Source: an uncultured Bacteroidales bacterium (GTDB taxonomy: Bacteria > Bacteroidota > Bacteroidia > Bacteroidales > P3). From it: DNA of 64,000 bases. The DNA lies in the NCBI GenBank assembly GCA_944321735.1, contig CALUMK010000005.1:54040-118039 (forward strand), in the 5' to 3' direction. Positions 19,891-28,235 of this stretch are shown one piece after another; within the stretch, counting starts at the first letter, position 1; each line of letters opens with the position of its first letter. The notes below the pieces were generated by a model. The model made no database searches. It was not told the DNA's origin and worked only from the letters and a program-made list of their open reading frames with translations. The position numbers and the translations under genes are program-made.

Positions 19891-20131
19891 ATAATGAGCA
19901 ATCTGCTGCGTTTCTTGGGTTTCACCGAAAACAGGCTGCACCTCGGCCAAAAGCAGTGCAAGTCGAAGGCAGAGACAAAACTCGTTTCGGCTATGCTGAG
20001 ACGTAGCCTGTGTTCGCTGGAAAGCAAACTCAAACCTATCGGTTTGGTTCGGCTCTCGGTTTGCACTGTTTTTCGAGACTCGAACTCAGTCACGTACCTA
20101 AGATACACCCTCAACCCGCATTCCTCATAAT
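19891..20131. repeat. Large imperfect palindrome (BIME-like intergenic repeat)
   Basis: The ends ATAATGAG (19891-19898) and CTCATAAT (20124-20131) are near complements. The interior carries blocks shared with other copies: ATCTGCTGCGTT near the left end and TCGAACTCAGTCACG near the right, both also found at 36281-36405. No coding signal. Confidence 0.6.
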
Positions 20132-20146
20132 AAATATTGGTTTTGG

Positions 20147-20245
20147 TTAACCCCAAATCGGTCATCAGACTTTGGGGTAACTGGTTTTTGGTTGGAGAGG
20201 GGGCCGCAAGCCTCCTCTTTTTTATCGATGACCGATCCGGGTTTA
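20147..20245. repeat. MITE-like element with AACCCCAAATCGGTCAT ends
   Basis: TTAACCCCAAATCGGTCATC at 20147-20166 is inversely repeated as GATGACCGATCCGGGTTTA at 20227-20245. The same terminal sequence forms the ends of the element at 52297-52498. The module terminator sits inside this copy. Confidence 0.6.
20196..20223 (+). terminator. Terminator of module 1
   Basis: AGAGGGGGC pairs with GCCTCCTCT (one bulge) around CGCAA, followed by a run of T. It shares the preceding GGTTTTTGGTT text with the module 2 terminator. Confidence 0.85.
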
Positions 20246-20248
20246 CCA

Positions 20249-20341
20249 GAAGCGAGCAGTCTACGTTGGGACAAAACTTCCGCCTCGCTGATATTGTACC
20301 GCTGACAGATACCGGAAGCGAGCGGCCTACGTTGGGACAAA
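20249..20341. repeat. 27-bp imperfect direct repeat pair
   Basis: GAAGCGAGC, two variable positions, then CTACGTTGGGACAAA, occurs at 20249-20275 and 20315-20341, 66 bases apart start to start. Confidence 0.7.
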
Positions 20342-20399
20342 GCCCCGATGACGCTTCCCCCTGCTCGCAAAATAAATCCGCACAGTTTTGAAGGTACTG

Positions 20400-20431
20400 G
20401 AAAGAATCCGCCAAGGCGGATTCTTTCATTT
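20400..20431 (+). terminator. 13-bp near-loopless hairpin
   Basis: GAAAGAATCCGCC (20400-20412) pairs with GGCGGATTCTTTC (20415-20427), then ATTTT. An (AT)9 run follows at 20444-20461. It is probably a terminator insulating module 2 from upstream transcription. Confidence 0.55.
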
Positions 20432-20637
20432 TGTAACCAATTGATATATATATATATATATCGACTCTTGCAGTACATCCCCCGTACTACCATTTTCAAG
20501 AACGGTAAATTTTCCGTAGCTGTTTTTTTCTATCCTTGTCCAATTCTCTTTTTCTTCGAGCCAAGAAAATCCCGGAAGCAAAGGACGGCCAGGCTGCAGA
20601 TGGCCGCATCCCTGACCGGATAACAAAAAAAAGCATC

Positions 20638-23600
20638 ATGAAGAGAACATTGCTAACATTGAGCCTCGCCATAGGGATCGTATCCTCCGGCCTCATGGCG
20701 CAAAACGCTTTCTTTCCACAGAACGCGCAGACCGAACAAGAAAAAGCCGTTGAACAGCAACGCATGGAAATCTTTGCCGGGGCCACGGCGGAAACCCTGC
20801 CCCACGTTCCTGCGCACAAGCTATCCGACTGGGCCGACCGGACCGACAAGGTCTTCCAAGAACCGAACTGGTGGCCCCTGTCCAGCAATCCGGCTCTATA
20901 CAATGCCGTCAAAGCCAAAAGCGTAACAAACACAGGAACGGACAACCTCTCCGTGGAAGCCACTTTGGCCGTATCCGGCTGGGGATCGTTGAGCAGCACG
21001 GAAGACGGGACGCAGATGCTGTACTCCATCGAGCCGATTCCTTCCAACGTTGTCTATGGCACTCAACAATACTATAAAGGAATCCGTTTCACTTACTACA
21101 ACGACTCCTTGAAGCCCATCAAGGAATTCGAGTTGTACTCCAACACGGATACGACGCAGACCTTTTCCATCATGACGCAATACTCTTCCCGCGTCTTCAA
21201 CACAGACAACAAACTGGAATTCGTCATCCAGGCCCACAGCTTCTCCGGCGGATTCGGATTGGGTCCCATCAGCTGCCGCGACACGATTTATGTCGTCAAC
21301 GAGGACGGGGAAATCCTCGCCAAACGTGGTTCGACCCAAGGCCTCAATCTCCACCAAGCACCTTCCGGATATTCAACGGAGAACCGGGCGTTGATTACAC
21401 GCAGCAACTATTCCCCCATCTCCGACACGGCCCATGTCGAAGTCTGGAACACGCGCGACCTCCTCGAACCCGACGGGCAGCCCCTCCACGTGTTCAGCTT
21501 AGCCAACAACCTGACCTCCTATACCGAAGGCCCCTTCATTGAAACGATGGAAATAGAAGGAGACTTCTTCTATGTCGTCCGCCACAACCAGAAGCCTTTC
21601 GTGGCCAACGGGGACCAGATGAACCCGGTGGTGGAAAAGAACAACCGCTACATGATTGACATTTACAACCCGGACTTCAGCCTGGCCAAAAGCATCGCCT
21701 TGCCCTTGATCGGTCAGGACGAGAACGAATGGAGCGTGGGTTCGCAGCTCTACTTTGACAAATACCGGCTCACCCGCCACACTTTCAACGGGGATGACAA
21801 GTTCGAAGTGCTGTACGGCATGAGCCGCTATGTGGCAAGCTGCGACTGCAACATCCTTTATTTCTATTTGATGGACGAGGATGGAAACATGATTAAGGAA
21901 CTGCTGCCCGATGGCTTGAGCGGGATGACCCGTCTTCAGGACATTCCCGGCCAGAATACCCAGTACGGACTCTGGATGGACAACGGCGGCGGCATCACCG
22001 GCGTGGGGATGTACGACATCGATGCCCAGGAATTCGTCTACACTTTCCCGGCCCGGCACAACGGCTTCATGATTTCGCTCAACTACGATCGGATCCCTGA
22101 CAAGAACGGTAGCTACGAATACGTGTTCGGCTTGGGGAGCAGCGAAGCCGGGGAGAACACGACCTACGGCTTGGTAGCCCACTACGATACCGAGGGCAAC
22201 GAGCTCAAGCGCGTACGCATCGACTTGGGACCCAACGCCGCTTCTTTCCAGCCCATCCTGAATGTCAGCACCCTCAACCCTTATGCCTTCATTTCCGATG
22301 AAAAACTGGAATACCTCTGGTTCGCAAGGGAATATTATGTGGAAACCGGAAGCTACGGCGGAGGCTTCGGCATGTCCAACGAGGATTCCACGCTTTATGT
22401 ATGGCGGATTTCCGACGGCCTGCCCTTGGACGGGGCCGGTGTCCTGGCCGATGCAACCCGGACGAAACTGCAATGGCTGTATGTAAGTTACGTGGATGTC
22501 TACGGCGAATCCAAAACCGACTTCTACCGTCTGCCTTTGGACGAGCCGAGCCTGCAAGGGGAAGGTACGGAAGAAAATCCCTACATCATCACCAATCCCG
22601 TGGAACTGGACCTGGTGCGCAACCATCCCGATGCCTGGTTTGAATTAGGCAACGACATCGACATGAGCGCCTTCAGCGGCGTGAGCGGCAGCGGATTCCC
22701 CGCCATTGAAACCTTCAGCGGCCATTTCGATGGCAAGAACCACTATATCAAGAATATCACGATACACGAGCATGAGGGGTGCGCCGGCCTGTTCGCCAAC
22801 GTGAACAACGGCAGCATCCAGAACCTTCAGATGAAGAATGTCTCGTTCACGCTCAACGCCCCGTATCATATCGGCTGCATTGCCGCCAGCCTGACAGGAG
22901 ATTTGAAAAACTGCCACGTGGAAGCCGATTTCGAAATTCTCACGGATGCCACGGTAGGAGGTCTTGCCGGTACCGTCATAGGCAGCATCGACCAATGCAG
23001 CTTTTCCGGAACGATGAACATCACCGGCGATGCGACCACGGGCGGCATTGCCGGCAAGCTGATGGCCCAACGCTCGGTAACCAACTCCACCACTTCGGGT
23101 GCCATCCTCGGAACCAGCAATGCGGCCGGAGGTATCGTGGGCAGCACCATGATGAACGCCTCCATCCGGAACTGCCATTCCGGAATGGATGTGACCGCGG
23201 TGTCCTATGCCGGGGGCATCGTGGGCGACAACCGGGGTTTCACGGAAAACGCCTACGCTACCGGAAGCATCACCTCGCTCTACGATGAAACCACGCAATG
23301 GCACAATAACATGGCCGGCGGCATTGCCGGGAACACCCAATTGGGCATGATGCCTGGCTATGTAAAACATTCGTTCGCTTTGAACGACACCATCGTGTCG
23401 CCTATCGACTACGCTCGTGTAGCCAATGCAGACTATTATTCCAACTACAGCGGCAACATCGCCATGGATTCCAACTACGCTCTCAACACCTTGCTGGTAG
23501 GGCCAAGGGCAGATTCGTTGTACGCCCCTGCCGCCAGCGACACCATGACCCAGGCAAACCGCAAGCACGGCCAGACCGGCACCTTGGAAGAATTCAACCA

Positions 23601-24693
23601 GGCCTTCTACGAAGCCAATACCTGGACTTTCGGGCAAGACTCTCTGGCTCCTTGGGTCATGAGCGGCAACATGCCACGCCTGTGGTTCGAGTTCAATGTC
23701 CGTGCCGTGGAACTGCCTTTTGCAGAAACGTCCATCGAAAAGGGTTCAAGCCTCACCCTCCTGCCTACAATTATCCCTGCTGATGCCACCGACAAGACTT
23801 GCCGGTTCAGCAGTTCGGACGTGGCCATCGCTTCCGTGAACCAGGACGGCGTAGTGACCGGAAACAATGCCGGTACGGCCACCATCACCGTAACCACCAA
23901 CGACGGCGGCTTCACCGCTTCCTGCCAGGTACATGTCACCATCCCGGTAGAACAAGTCATCCTGGCTGAAGACACCGTGACGACCAGCCCGTACGGCACC
24001 CTTACCCTCGAATACACCGTACTGCCCGAAGAGGCCACCAACCAGCACGTCTTGTTCCGGTCCGCCAACGAAGGTATCGTGATGTGCTACGGTAGCACCC
24101 TCATGGGCGTAGCGGTCGGCACAACGCAGGTAATCGCCGTATCCGAAGACGGCCATGCCTCCGACACCTGCGTGGTCAATGTCATTATCCCGATTGAAGA
24201 CATTACCTTGAACGAAAGCAGCATCACCCTCAACAATGCCACGCCTTCCTTCCAGTTGCGGGCGACCCTCTATCCGGAAGACGCTACCGAAGTGCCTTTG
24301 GTTTGGACATCCGAAGACGAAACCGTAGCCACTGTCAGCAATAACGGACTGGTCAGCGGACATGCCAAGGGTTCCACCACGGTAACTGTCAGCACGGAAG
24401 ACAATGCCATATCTGCCTCATGCTTTGTCACGGTATCTGAAAACGTGGCCAACGAAAACATGACGGACGGCTTTATCTCCGCTCGCATCGATATGGACTA
24501 CTTCGTAGTGGAAAGTTCCAACCTCATCCGTTCGGCAAGCGTTTATTCCGCCATCGGAACCTTGGTTTACGAAAACGCGACGGTAGCCTCCGAATCGCTC
24601 AGGATTCCCGCACAACATCTTGACAACGGCCTCTACCTGATCCGTGTCACCATGGAAAACGGGCAAACGGCCACCCTCAAGATTGTCAAATAG
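20638..24693 (+). CDS. Giant T9SS surface protein with GLUG-like and Ig-like (BIG2) repeats, copy 2
   Basis: A 1351-residue paralogue of 15661-19683 with the same domain order. Signal MKRTLLTLSLAIGIVSSGLM then AQ; start at ATG 20638, since the upstream extension begins at a TTG in leader sequence. Parallel motifs include YVVNEDGEILAKRG, DKYRLTRHTFNGDDKFEVLYG, GTEENPYIITNPVELDLVRN, GLUG-like GGIAGKLM / GGIVGDNR, and three BIG2 repeats. The block LNESSITLNNATPSFQLR is identical in both copies, while other Ig segments differ clearly. The tail ends TLKIVK, a type A sorting end. It also has a stem-loop and a 39-residue membrane microprotein after it. Likely T9SS adhesin; ligand unknown. Confidence 0.88.
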   Translation: MKRTLLTLSLAIGIVSSGLMAQNAFFPQNAQTEQEKAVEQQRMEIFAGATAETLPHVPAHKLSDWADRTDKVFQEPNWWPLSSNPALYNAVKAKSVTNTGTDNLSVEATLAVSGWGSLSSTEDGTQMLYSIEPIPSNVVYGTQQYYKGIRFTYYNDSLKPIKEFELYSNTDTTQTFSIMTQYSSRVFNTDNKLEFVIQAHSFSGGFGLGPISCRDTIYVVNEDGEILAKRGSTQGLNLHQAPSGYSTENRALITRSNYSPISDTAHVEVWNTRDLLEPDGQPLHVFSLANNLTSYTEGPFIETMEIEGDFFYVVRHNQKPFVANGDQMNPVVEKNNRYMIDIYNPDFSLAKSIALPLIGQDENEWSVGSQLYFDKYRLTRHTFNGDDKFEVLYGMSRYVASCDCNILYFYLMDEDGNMIKELLPDGLSGMTRLQDIPGQNTQYGLWMDNGGGITGVGMYDIDAQEFVYTFPARHNGFMISLNYDRIPDKNGSYEYVFGLGSSEAGENTTYGLVAHYDTEGNELKRVRIDLGPNAASFQPILNVSTLNPYAFISDEKLEYLWFAREYYVETGSYGGGFGMSNEDSTLYVWRISDGLPLDGAGVLADATRTKLQWLYVSYVDVYGESKTDFYRLPLDEPSLQGEGTEENPYIITNPVELDLVRNHPDAWFELGNDIDMSAFSGVSGSGFPAIETFSGHFDGKNHYIKNITIHEHEGCAGLFANVNNGSIQNLQMKNVSFTLNAPYHIGCIAASLTGDLKNCHVEADFEILTDATVGGLAGTVIGSIDQCSFSGTMNITGDATTGGIAGKLMAQRSVTNSTTSGAILGTSNAAGGIVGSTMMNASIRNCHSGMDVTAVSYAGGIVGDNRGFTENAYATGSITSLYDETTQWHNNMAGGIAGNTQLGMMPGYVKHSFALNDTIVSPIDYARVANADYYSNYSGNIAMDSNYALNTLLVGPRADSLYAPAASDTMTQANRKHGQTGTLEEFNQAFYEANTWTFGQDSLAPWVMSGNMPRLWFEFNVRAVELPFAETSIEKGSSLTLLPTIIPADATDKTCRFSSSDVAIASVNQDGVVTGNNAGTATITVTTNDGGFTASCQVHVTIPVEQVILAEDTVTTSPYGTLTLEYTVLPEEATNQHVLFRSANEGIVMCYGSTLMGVAVGTTQVIAVSEDGHASDTCVVNVIIPIEDITLNESSITLNNATPSFQLRATLYPEDATEVPLVWTSEDETVATVSNNGLVSGHAKGSTTVTVSTEDNAISASCFVTVSENVANENMTDGFISARIDMDYFVVESSNLIRSASVYSAIGTLVYENATVASESLRIPAQHLDNGLYLIRVTMENGQTATLKIVK

Positions 24694-24704
24694 CAGCCTG
24701 TGTC

Positions 24705-24750
24705 GCCAGAACGGGCCGGTCTGAACAAGGTGTTAGAGACCCGTTCTGGC
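24705..24750 (+). other. Stem-loop between surface protein 2 and its microprotein
   Basis: GCCAGAACGGG (24705-24715) pairs perfectly with CCCGTTCTGGC (24740-24750). It is not followed by a T run. Position and stem length match the hairpin of module 1, although the sequence is unrelated. Confidence 0.75.
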
Positions 24751-24806
24751 TATCACCTTGAGCGTACAGGTTTTGCATCCTGATACACTGCCACAGCTTT
24801 GAATTA

Positions 24807-24926
24807 ATGGAAAATACAGAAAAACAAAACAAAGGAATCATACTCCGGAACCTGGTTCCCATCATGATATTCTCTTTAGCCGGCATCATCGTGATTGTGA
24901 TTCTTTTGATTAGAACAATTTCATAA
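24807..24926 (+). CDS. 39-residue single-helix membrane microprotein, copy 2
   Basis: ATG at 24807 to TAA at 24924-24926, exactly the length of the copy at 19750-19869. It starts MENTEKQNKGIILRN, then LVPIMIFSLAGIIVIVILLI as the membrane helix, then RTIS. About half of the residues match copy 1, concentrated in NLVPIM, SLAGIIV and VILLI. Retention of length, helix and position in diverged neighbours argues for a real gene rather than chance. A terminator follows 30 bases downstream, so it should be the last cistron of the unit. Function unknown. Confidence 0.75.
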   Translation: MENTEKQNKGIILRNLVPIMIFSLAGIIVIVILLIRTIS

Positions 24927-24955
24927 CATTAGGTTTTTGGTTAGTTTTGGTTGTC

Positions 24956-24983
24956 AGAGGGGGCTTCGGCTCCCTCTTTTTTT
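24956..24983 (+). terminator. Terminator of module 2
   Basis: AGAGGG-GGC pairs with GCT-CCCTCT around TTCG, followed by at least seven T (to 24983). It marks the end of the + strand cargo region; the next genes are on the - strand. Confidence 0.92.
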
Positions 24984-25238
24984 GCCCCGCTCCAGCCATC
25001 ATCAAAGCCCTCCGGAAACGGGTCGAACACGGCATCAGCAGCTCGCTGCCCGTCTACTCAAAGGCAACAGGGTCATCAATGCCGGACACCATCTTCCTTG
25101 TCCGCCTCTTCCGAGGTCGCTGGCTCAAACCCGGCCATGCCAGAAGCGCGAAAACCCAATGAATAAGACCTCTGCAAAACGAAAAATACCTTGTTGCAGA
25201 ACGGAAAAATGCATAAAGGAAAACAATTTGCCGAGGTA
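24984..25238. other. Gene-free interval before the RloAB cassette
   Basis: No supported gene. A tRNA T-arm-like sequence near 25120 has no matching acceptor or anticodon arm. The interval separates convergent units. Confidence 0.5.
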
Positions 25239-25868
25239 TCAAAAAATGCCTAAGAAATCAAAAAGCTTATGCATCCCGGAATGGCCTCGCTCCAACTGCT
25301 CCAAATCAAATCGCTCGGTAATCCGAGCATTATCTATGGCTTGTGACAAAAATGGCTTCAGACGAAGATATATATCGTTCTTTTCAGCTGTAAAATACCG
25401 CTTTGTCTTCTCGTAACCCGAAAAAAGCGAATGCTTTTGCATCTCCTTTATAACGGATTCGCAAGAATCGTAATACCGAGTTGTCCGAACCGCATGCAAT
25501 AGAAACCAAAATTCAAGGCAAGGGGTATTGGCTATGAAAACCACATTAATCGGTAATTTTTGCAAGCATTCGTTCAAAACATGCCGAGGCGATTTGCCCC
25601 GACCGGAATGTTGCCGGGTTTCCCGGATTATCGTGTCAGTATCCACAATCCATATCACCTCCGAATAAGCTTTGCTCAATGCCTTTACACAACAAAACTG
25701 TTCCTGTACACTCTTCTTCTGAGGGAGTTCCGGTTTGATGGCCAAACCACGTAACGATGGCTCGTTCCGTTTCAGCATATTCAGATACCAGACTTCGGTC
25801 ACCCCGTCCACCACGCAGGCGATAGCCCGCCTCAAATCCTTTCCCCGGCTACTTCCCTTCATCCTCAT
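25239..25868 (-). CDS. RloB-like TOPRIM-fold protein (probable Abi-type defence effector)
   Basis: A 209-residue protein resembling RloB. TOPRIM-like features are an N-terminal VVDGVTEVWYLNML with Glu25 after the glycine turn, the acidic pair VIWIVDTDTI (Asp76, Asp78), and the family block NTPCLEFWFLLH at about 114-125. The usual family motif is close to NPCFELWLLLH. RloB-type proteins occur with AAA ATPases as two-gene systems linked to restriction islands and abortive infection; a nuclease role is assumed for the TOPRIM part. The start (ATG 25868 or 25862) lies inside the end of the upstream ATPase gene, a 20-bp overlap that implies translational coupling. Confidence 0.82.
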   Translation of the reverse strand: MRMKGSSRGKDLRRAIACVVDGVTEVWYLNMLKRNEPSLRGLAIKPELPQKKSVQEQFCCVKALSKAYSEVIWIVDTDTIIRETRQHSGRGKSPRHVLNECLQKLPINVVFIANTPCLEFWFLLHAVRTTRYYDSCESVIKEMQKHSLFSGYEKTKRYFTAEKNDIYLRLKPFLSQAIDNARITERFDLEQLERGHSGMHKLFDFLGIF

Positions 25869-27156
25869 CCAGATTCAGATAATAATCCCCAAGATTGGGA
25901 ACTGCCCCTAAACGACCTGCTGTATAGGCATTGAGTATGTTGGTCGTATCTCTGACCACATCGGATTTAAAATCAGACAACTTATATACCGTAGTTGCAG
26001 AATTTTCATCCTTTTCCGTAAAAACGATCATGTCGTTCCGATAGATGTCCTTATTGTTCAGAAACTCCCGGTTGTGCGTCGTCGCTATCAATTGCGAATG
26101 CTTGGCATTGACACAAAACGTCAAAAGGAAATGCTTGGCAAGTTCTGGATGGATGGAACTTTCCAATTCATCCAAACAATAGCAAGTGTCTTTTGTTACC
26201 AAGCGGTATAAAATACCGGCCAATCCAAAATAACGTTGCGTCCCCAACGATTCTTCATTGAATTTTATATCTGAATAATGCATGCCATTGCTATCATGCT
26301 GGAACTTGAGATCCAAAGTTTCAAATCCGGGAGTCCCCTGCATGGGCTTGATAAATGCAGGTTTCCTCTCAAATGGAATTTGCATCGTCCTTATGTCTCC
26401 TATGGAAGCCCCCTTTTGAATCAATATATCCGAAATGTTGAAGTCCGCTTTATTCAAAATCGACAACAATTTCTCTTTTAAAATCTTACCTTCATCAATC
26501 TGAGTAATCACATAAGAGGACAAATCATGCCTCGGCATCACCATATTGTTCAAATACAACAAAAACCAATCCGAAACAGAACGGAGCACCGGCTGATCCA
26601 TGTTGGTCTTCAGAAAACCGCATATGACCGATTCGTTCCACAAGGTGTTTGTTATCAATGCCCCAAGGACATTTTTATCGGTCAACGATTCAAACGTACC
26701 CCATTTGATGACAGTCAACTGCTTTTCGATATCCGTCATCCGAGAATAAACTGTTCTGCCGCGTTTTCCGGTTTTCAACACTTCATTGACAATACAGGCT
26801 GCATTGAATTCGATACGGTAATAATAATCCTGCCCCTGCTGGATAAAACGGATCTCAAATACGGTATTCTGCTTCCGGGAAACTTCATCCATCAAAAAAG
26901 GACGTACACCTATTCCGTCTGTTTTAGATCTTTTCGGCAAACAAACCAGTTTCTGCAAGAAATCCAATGCCTTTAAAACCGTAGTCTTCCCCGATGCATT
27001 GGCTCCGTAAATCAACGCCACTTTAAGCAACCTATGTCCTCCCAAGGATACCGTATAATACTCATCAAGATGATGTATGTTCTTTTTAGCAACGAAAGAC
27101 AAGGTTTGCTTCTCCCTAATCGAAGCAAAGTTCTCTATGCTGAAATCGACAATCAT
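25849..27156 (-). CDS. RloA-like AAA family ATPase (probable defence ATPase)
   Basis: A 435-residue SMC/ABC-like ATPase. It opens MIVDFSIENFASIREKQTLS, the common start of OLD/RloA-type ATPases. Walker A is GANASGKT at 51-58. A signature-like segment (ESLGTQRYFGLAG) precedes Walker B CYCLDELESSIHPELAK, and the switch His is in IATTHNREFL. A middle insertion (about 150-250) holds no recognised motif. With RloB it forms a two-gene cassette like the AbiL/RloAB type of anti-phage system, in which the ATPase senses or gates and the TOPRIM protein acts. The region is visibly richer in A+T than its neighbours, which suggests acquisition by transfer. Confidence 0.85.
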   Translation of the reverse strand: MIVDFSIENFASIREKQTLSFVAKKNIHHLDEYYTVSLGGHRLLKVALIYGANASGKTTVLKALDFLQKLVCLPKRSKTDGIGVRPFLMDEVSRKQNTVFEIRFIQQGQDYYYRIEFNAACIVNEVLKTGKRGRTVYSRMTDIEKQLTVIKWGTFESLTDKNVLGALITNTLWNESVICGFLKTNMDQPVLRSVSDWFLLYLNNMVMPRHDLSSYVITQIDEGKILKEKLLSILNKADFNISDILIQKGASIGDIRTMQIPFERKPAFIKPMQGTPGFETLDLKFQHDSNGMHYSDIKFNEESLGTQRYFGLAGILYRLVTKDTCYCLDELESSIHPELAKHFLLTFCVNAKHSQLIATTHNREFLNNKDIYRNDMIVFTEKDENSATTVYKLSDFKSDVVRDTTNILNAYTAGRLGAVPNLGDYYLNLDEDEGK

Positions 27157-27208
27157 AGCGAATCAATTGGGTGAATACTCTTTCAAACAAAATACAAGAA
27201 AGAGACAG

Positions 27209-27217
27209 CCAAAGATA
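27209..27217 (-). promoter_or_regulatory. Candidate -7 element of the RloAB cassette
   Basis: The - strand reads TATCTTTGG, a TAnnTTTG match 53 bases before the ATPase ATG. The -33 element is unclear in this AT-rich stretch. Confidence 0.4.
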
Positions 27218-27339
27218 TAAAAAATTAGACAAATTCATGATTTATGTAATACATTTACAAAAATGAGCATTAAAAACAAAAAAAATCATGACAAACAGCA
27301 CACTTATTCCTATCTGCAAAAACAAGCCTGCACCAGCAT

Positions 27340-27378
27340 AAAAAAACGGCATCGGAAGGAATTTCTTCCGATGCCGTT
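27340..27378 (-). terminator. Rho-independent terminator of the Omp28 operon
   Basis: AACGGCATCGGAAG (27345-27358) pairs with CTTCCGATGCCGTT (27365-27378). On the - strand it is followed by a run of T. It closes the operon that ends at 27422. Confidence 0.93.
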
Positions 27379-27421
27379 CTCCATAAAAGGCAAAGCAAAG
27401 GCTGCCTTGTGATAGCTTCAA

Positions 27422-28183
27422 CTACCGAACCACAAGCTTGCGAGTTACCACTGCCTTACCGTTTTCTTCAACACTGTAGAAGTAAACACCGGCATTCAAA
27501 GCTTCCAGATTCATGCTCAATTCGGTTTCGCCTTTTACAGCCACCGACTCTACCACACGGCCGTTCATATCGCGCAGCACCACCTTCGAACCAGCCTTTA
27601 CATTAGCCAGCATGAAGTGAACTTCGCCCATGGTCGGGTTGGGATAAGCGGAAATCGCTATACGGTCCAAACCTTCATTAGCTGTTGTATCTTCACCTTT
27701 AGGAAGAGGAACAAAACGGATTGAGAAATTCAAGCTAGCACCGGCCGTCTTGTCGGTAAACACGCAATTAACAGTCCACGGGTTATAATCGCCCGATGCA
27801 GGCTGGTATGCAAAATCGAATGGAACGGGATCCAAATCAGTAGGTTCTCCCACCGTCGCTCCAGCGGCAATAGTCTGATCGGGTATTTCCCATGTCACGG
27901 CGCAAGAGCCAAATGAGCAATTCTGCCACATAGCACCTTCAGGAAGCGGGGTGGCCCCTTCCATTGTCGCAGCAAAAACCAAATCCGCAGCCGAAGTATT
28001 GGTCAACGTCCAATGAGCCACTACCGTCATTGCATTCCAATCAGCCGGGTCTATTACCGAAGAAACCTCAATCGTAGCACCTTCAGTAACTTCTTGCCCT
28101 TCAACATTCACAGTGAAATTTTGAGCACTAGCCATGCCCAGCCCTGCCATGGCAAAGGCCATATAAGCAAAAATCTTTTTCAT
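27422..28183 (-). CDS. Small T9SS cargo protein at the end of the Omp28 operon
   Basis: A 253-residue protein with a signal peptide at about 1-20 (KKIFAYMAFAMAGLGMAS then AQ). A ~140-residue beta-rich domain follows (VAHWTLTNTSAADLVFAA, CSFGSCAVTWEIPDQ) with a short Cys pair. A complete type A sorting tail ends it: ISAYPNPTMGEVHFMLA, VVLRDMNGRVVESV, GVYFYSVEENGK, KLVVR. It is the last gene of the TlpA / DUF6029 / Omp28 unit, 52 bases after Omp28, and a strong terminator follows. In this phylum small proteins of this type often accompany Omp28; the function is unknown. Confidence 0.87.
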   Translation of the reverse strand: MKKIFAYMAFAMAGLGMASAQNFTVNVEGQEVTEGATIEVSSVIDPADWNAMTVVAHWTLTNTSAADLVFAATMEGATPLPEGAMWQNCSFGSCAVTWEIPDQTIAAGATVGEPTDLDPVPFDFAYQPASGDYNPWTVNCVFTDKTAGASLNFSIRFVPLPKGEDTTANEGLDRIAISAYPNPTMGEVHFMLANVKAGSKVVLRDMNGRVVESVAVKGETELSMNLEALNAGVYFYSVEENGKAVVTRKLVVR

Positions 28184-28235
28184 TTTTAATTATTTTTAAT
28201 TTTTAAATTCCCTTGAACTCGCAAACCGAAAGCCA

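Noticed and set aside
20444-20461. (AT)9 run as a promoter
   Set aside because: No TAnnTTTG element is associated; listed only as a simple repeat.
25100-25145. tRNA fragment
   Set aside because: A GCTGG-CTCAAAC-CCGGC arm resembles a T arm, but the loop starts with C and no acceptor or anticodon stem pairs with it.
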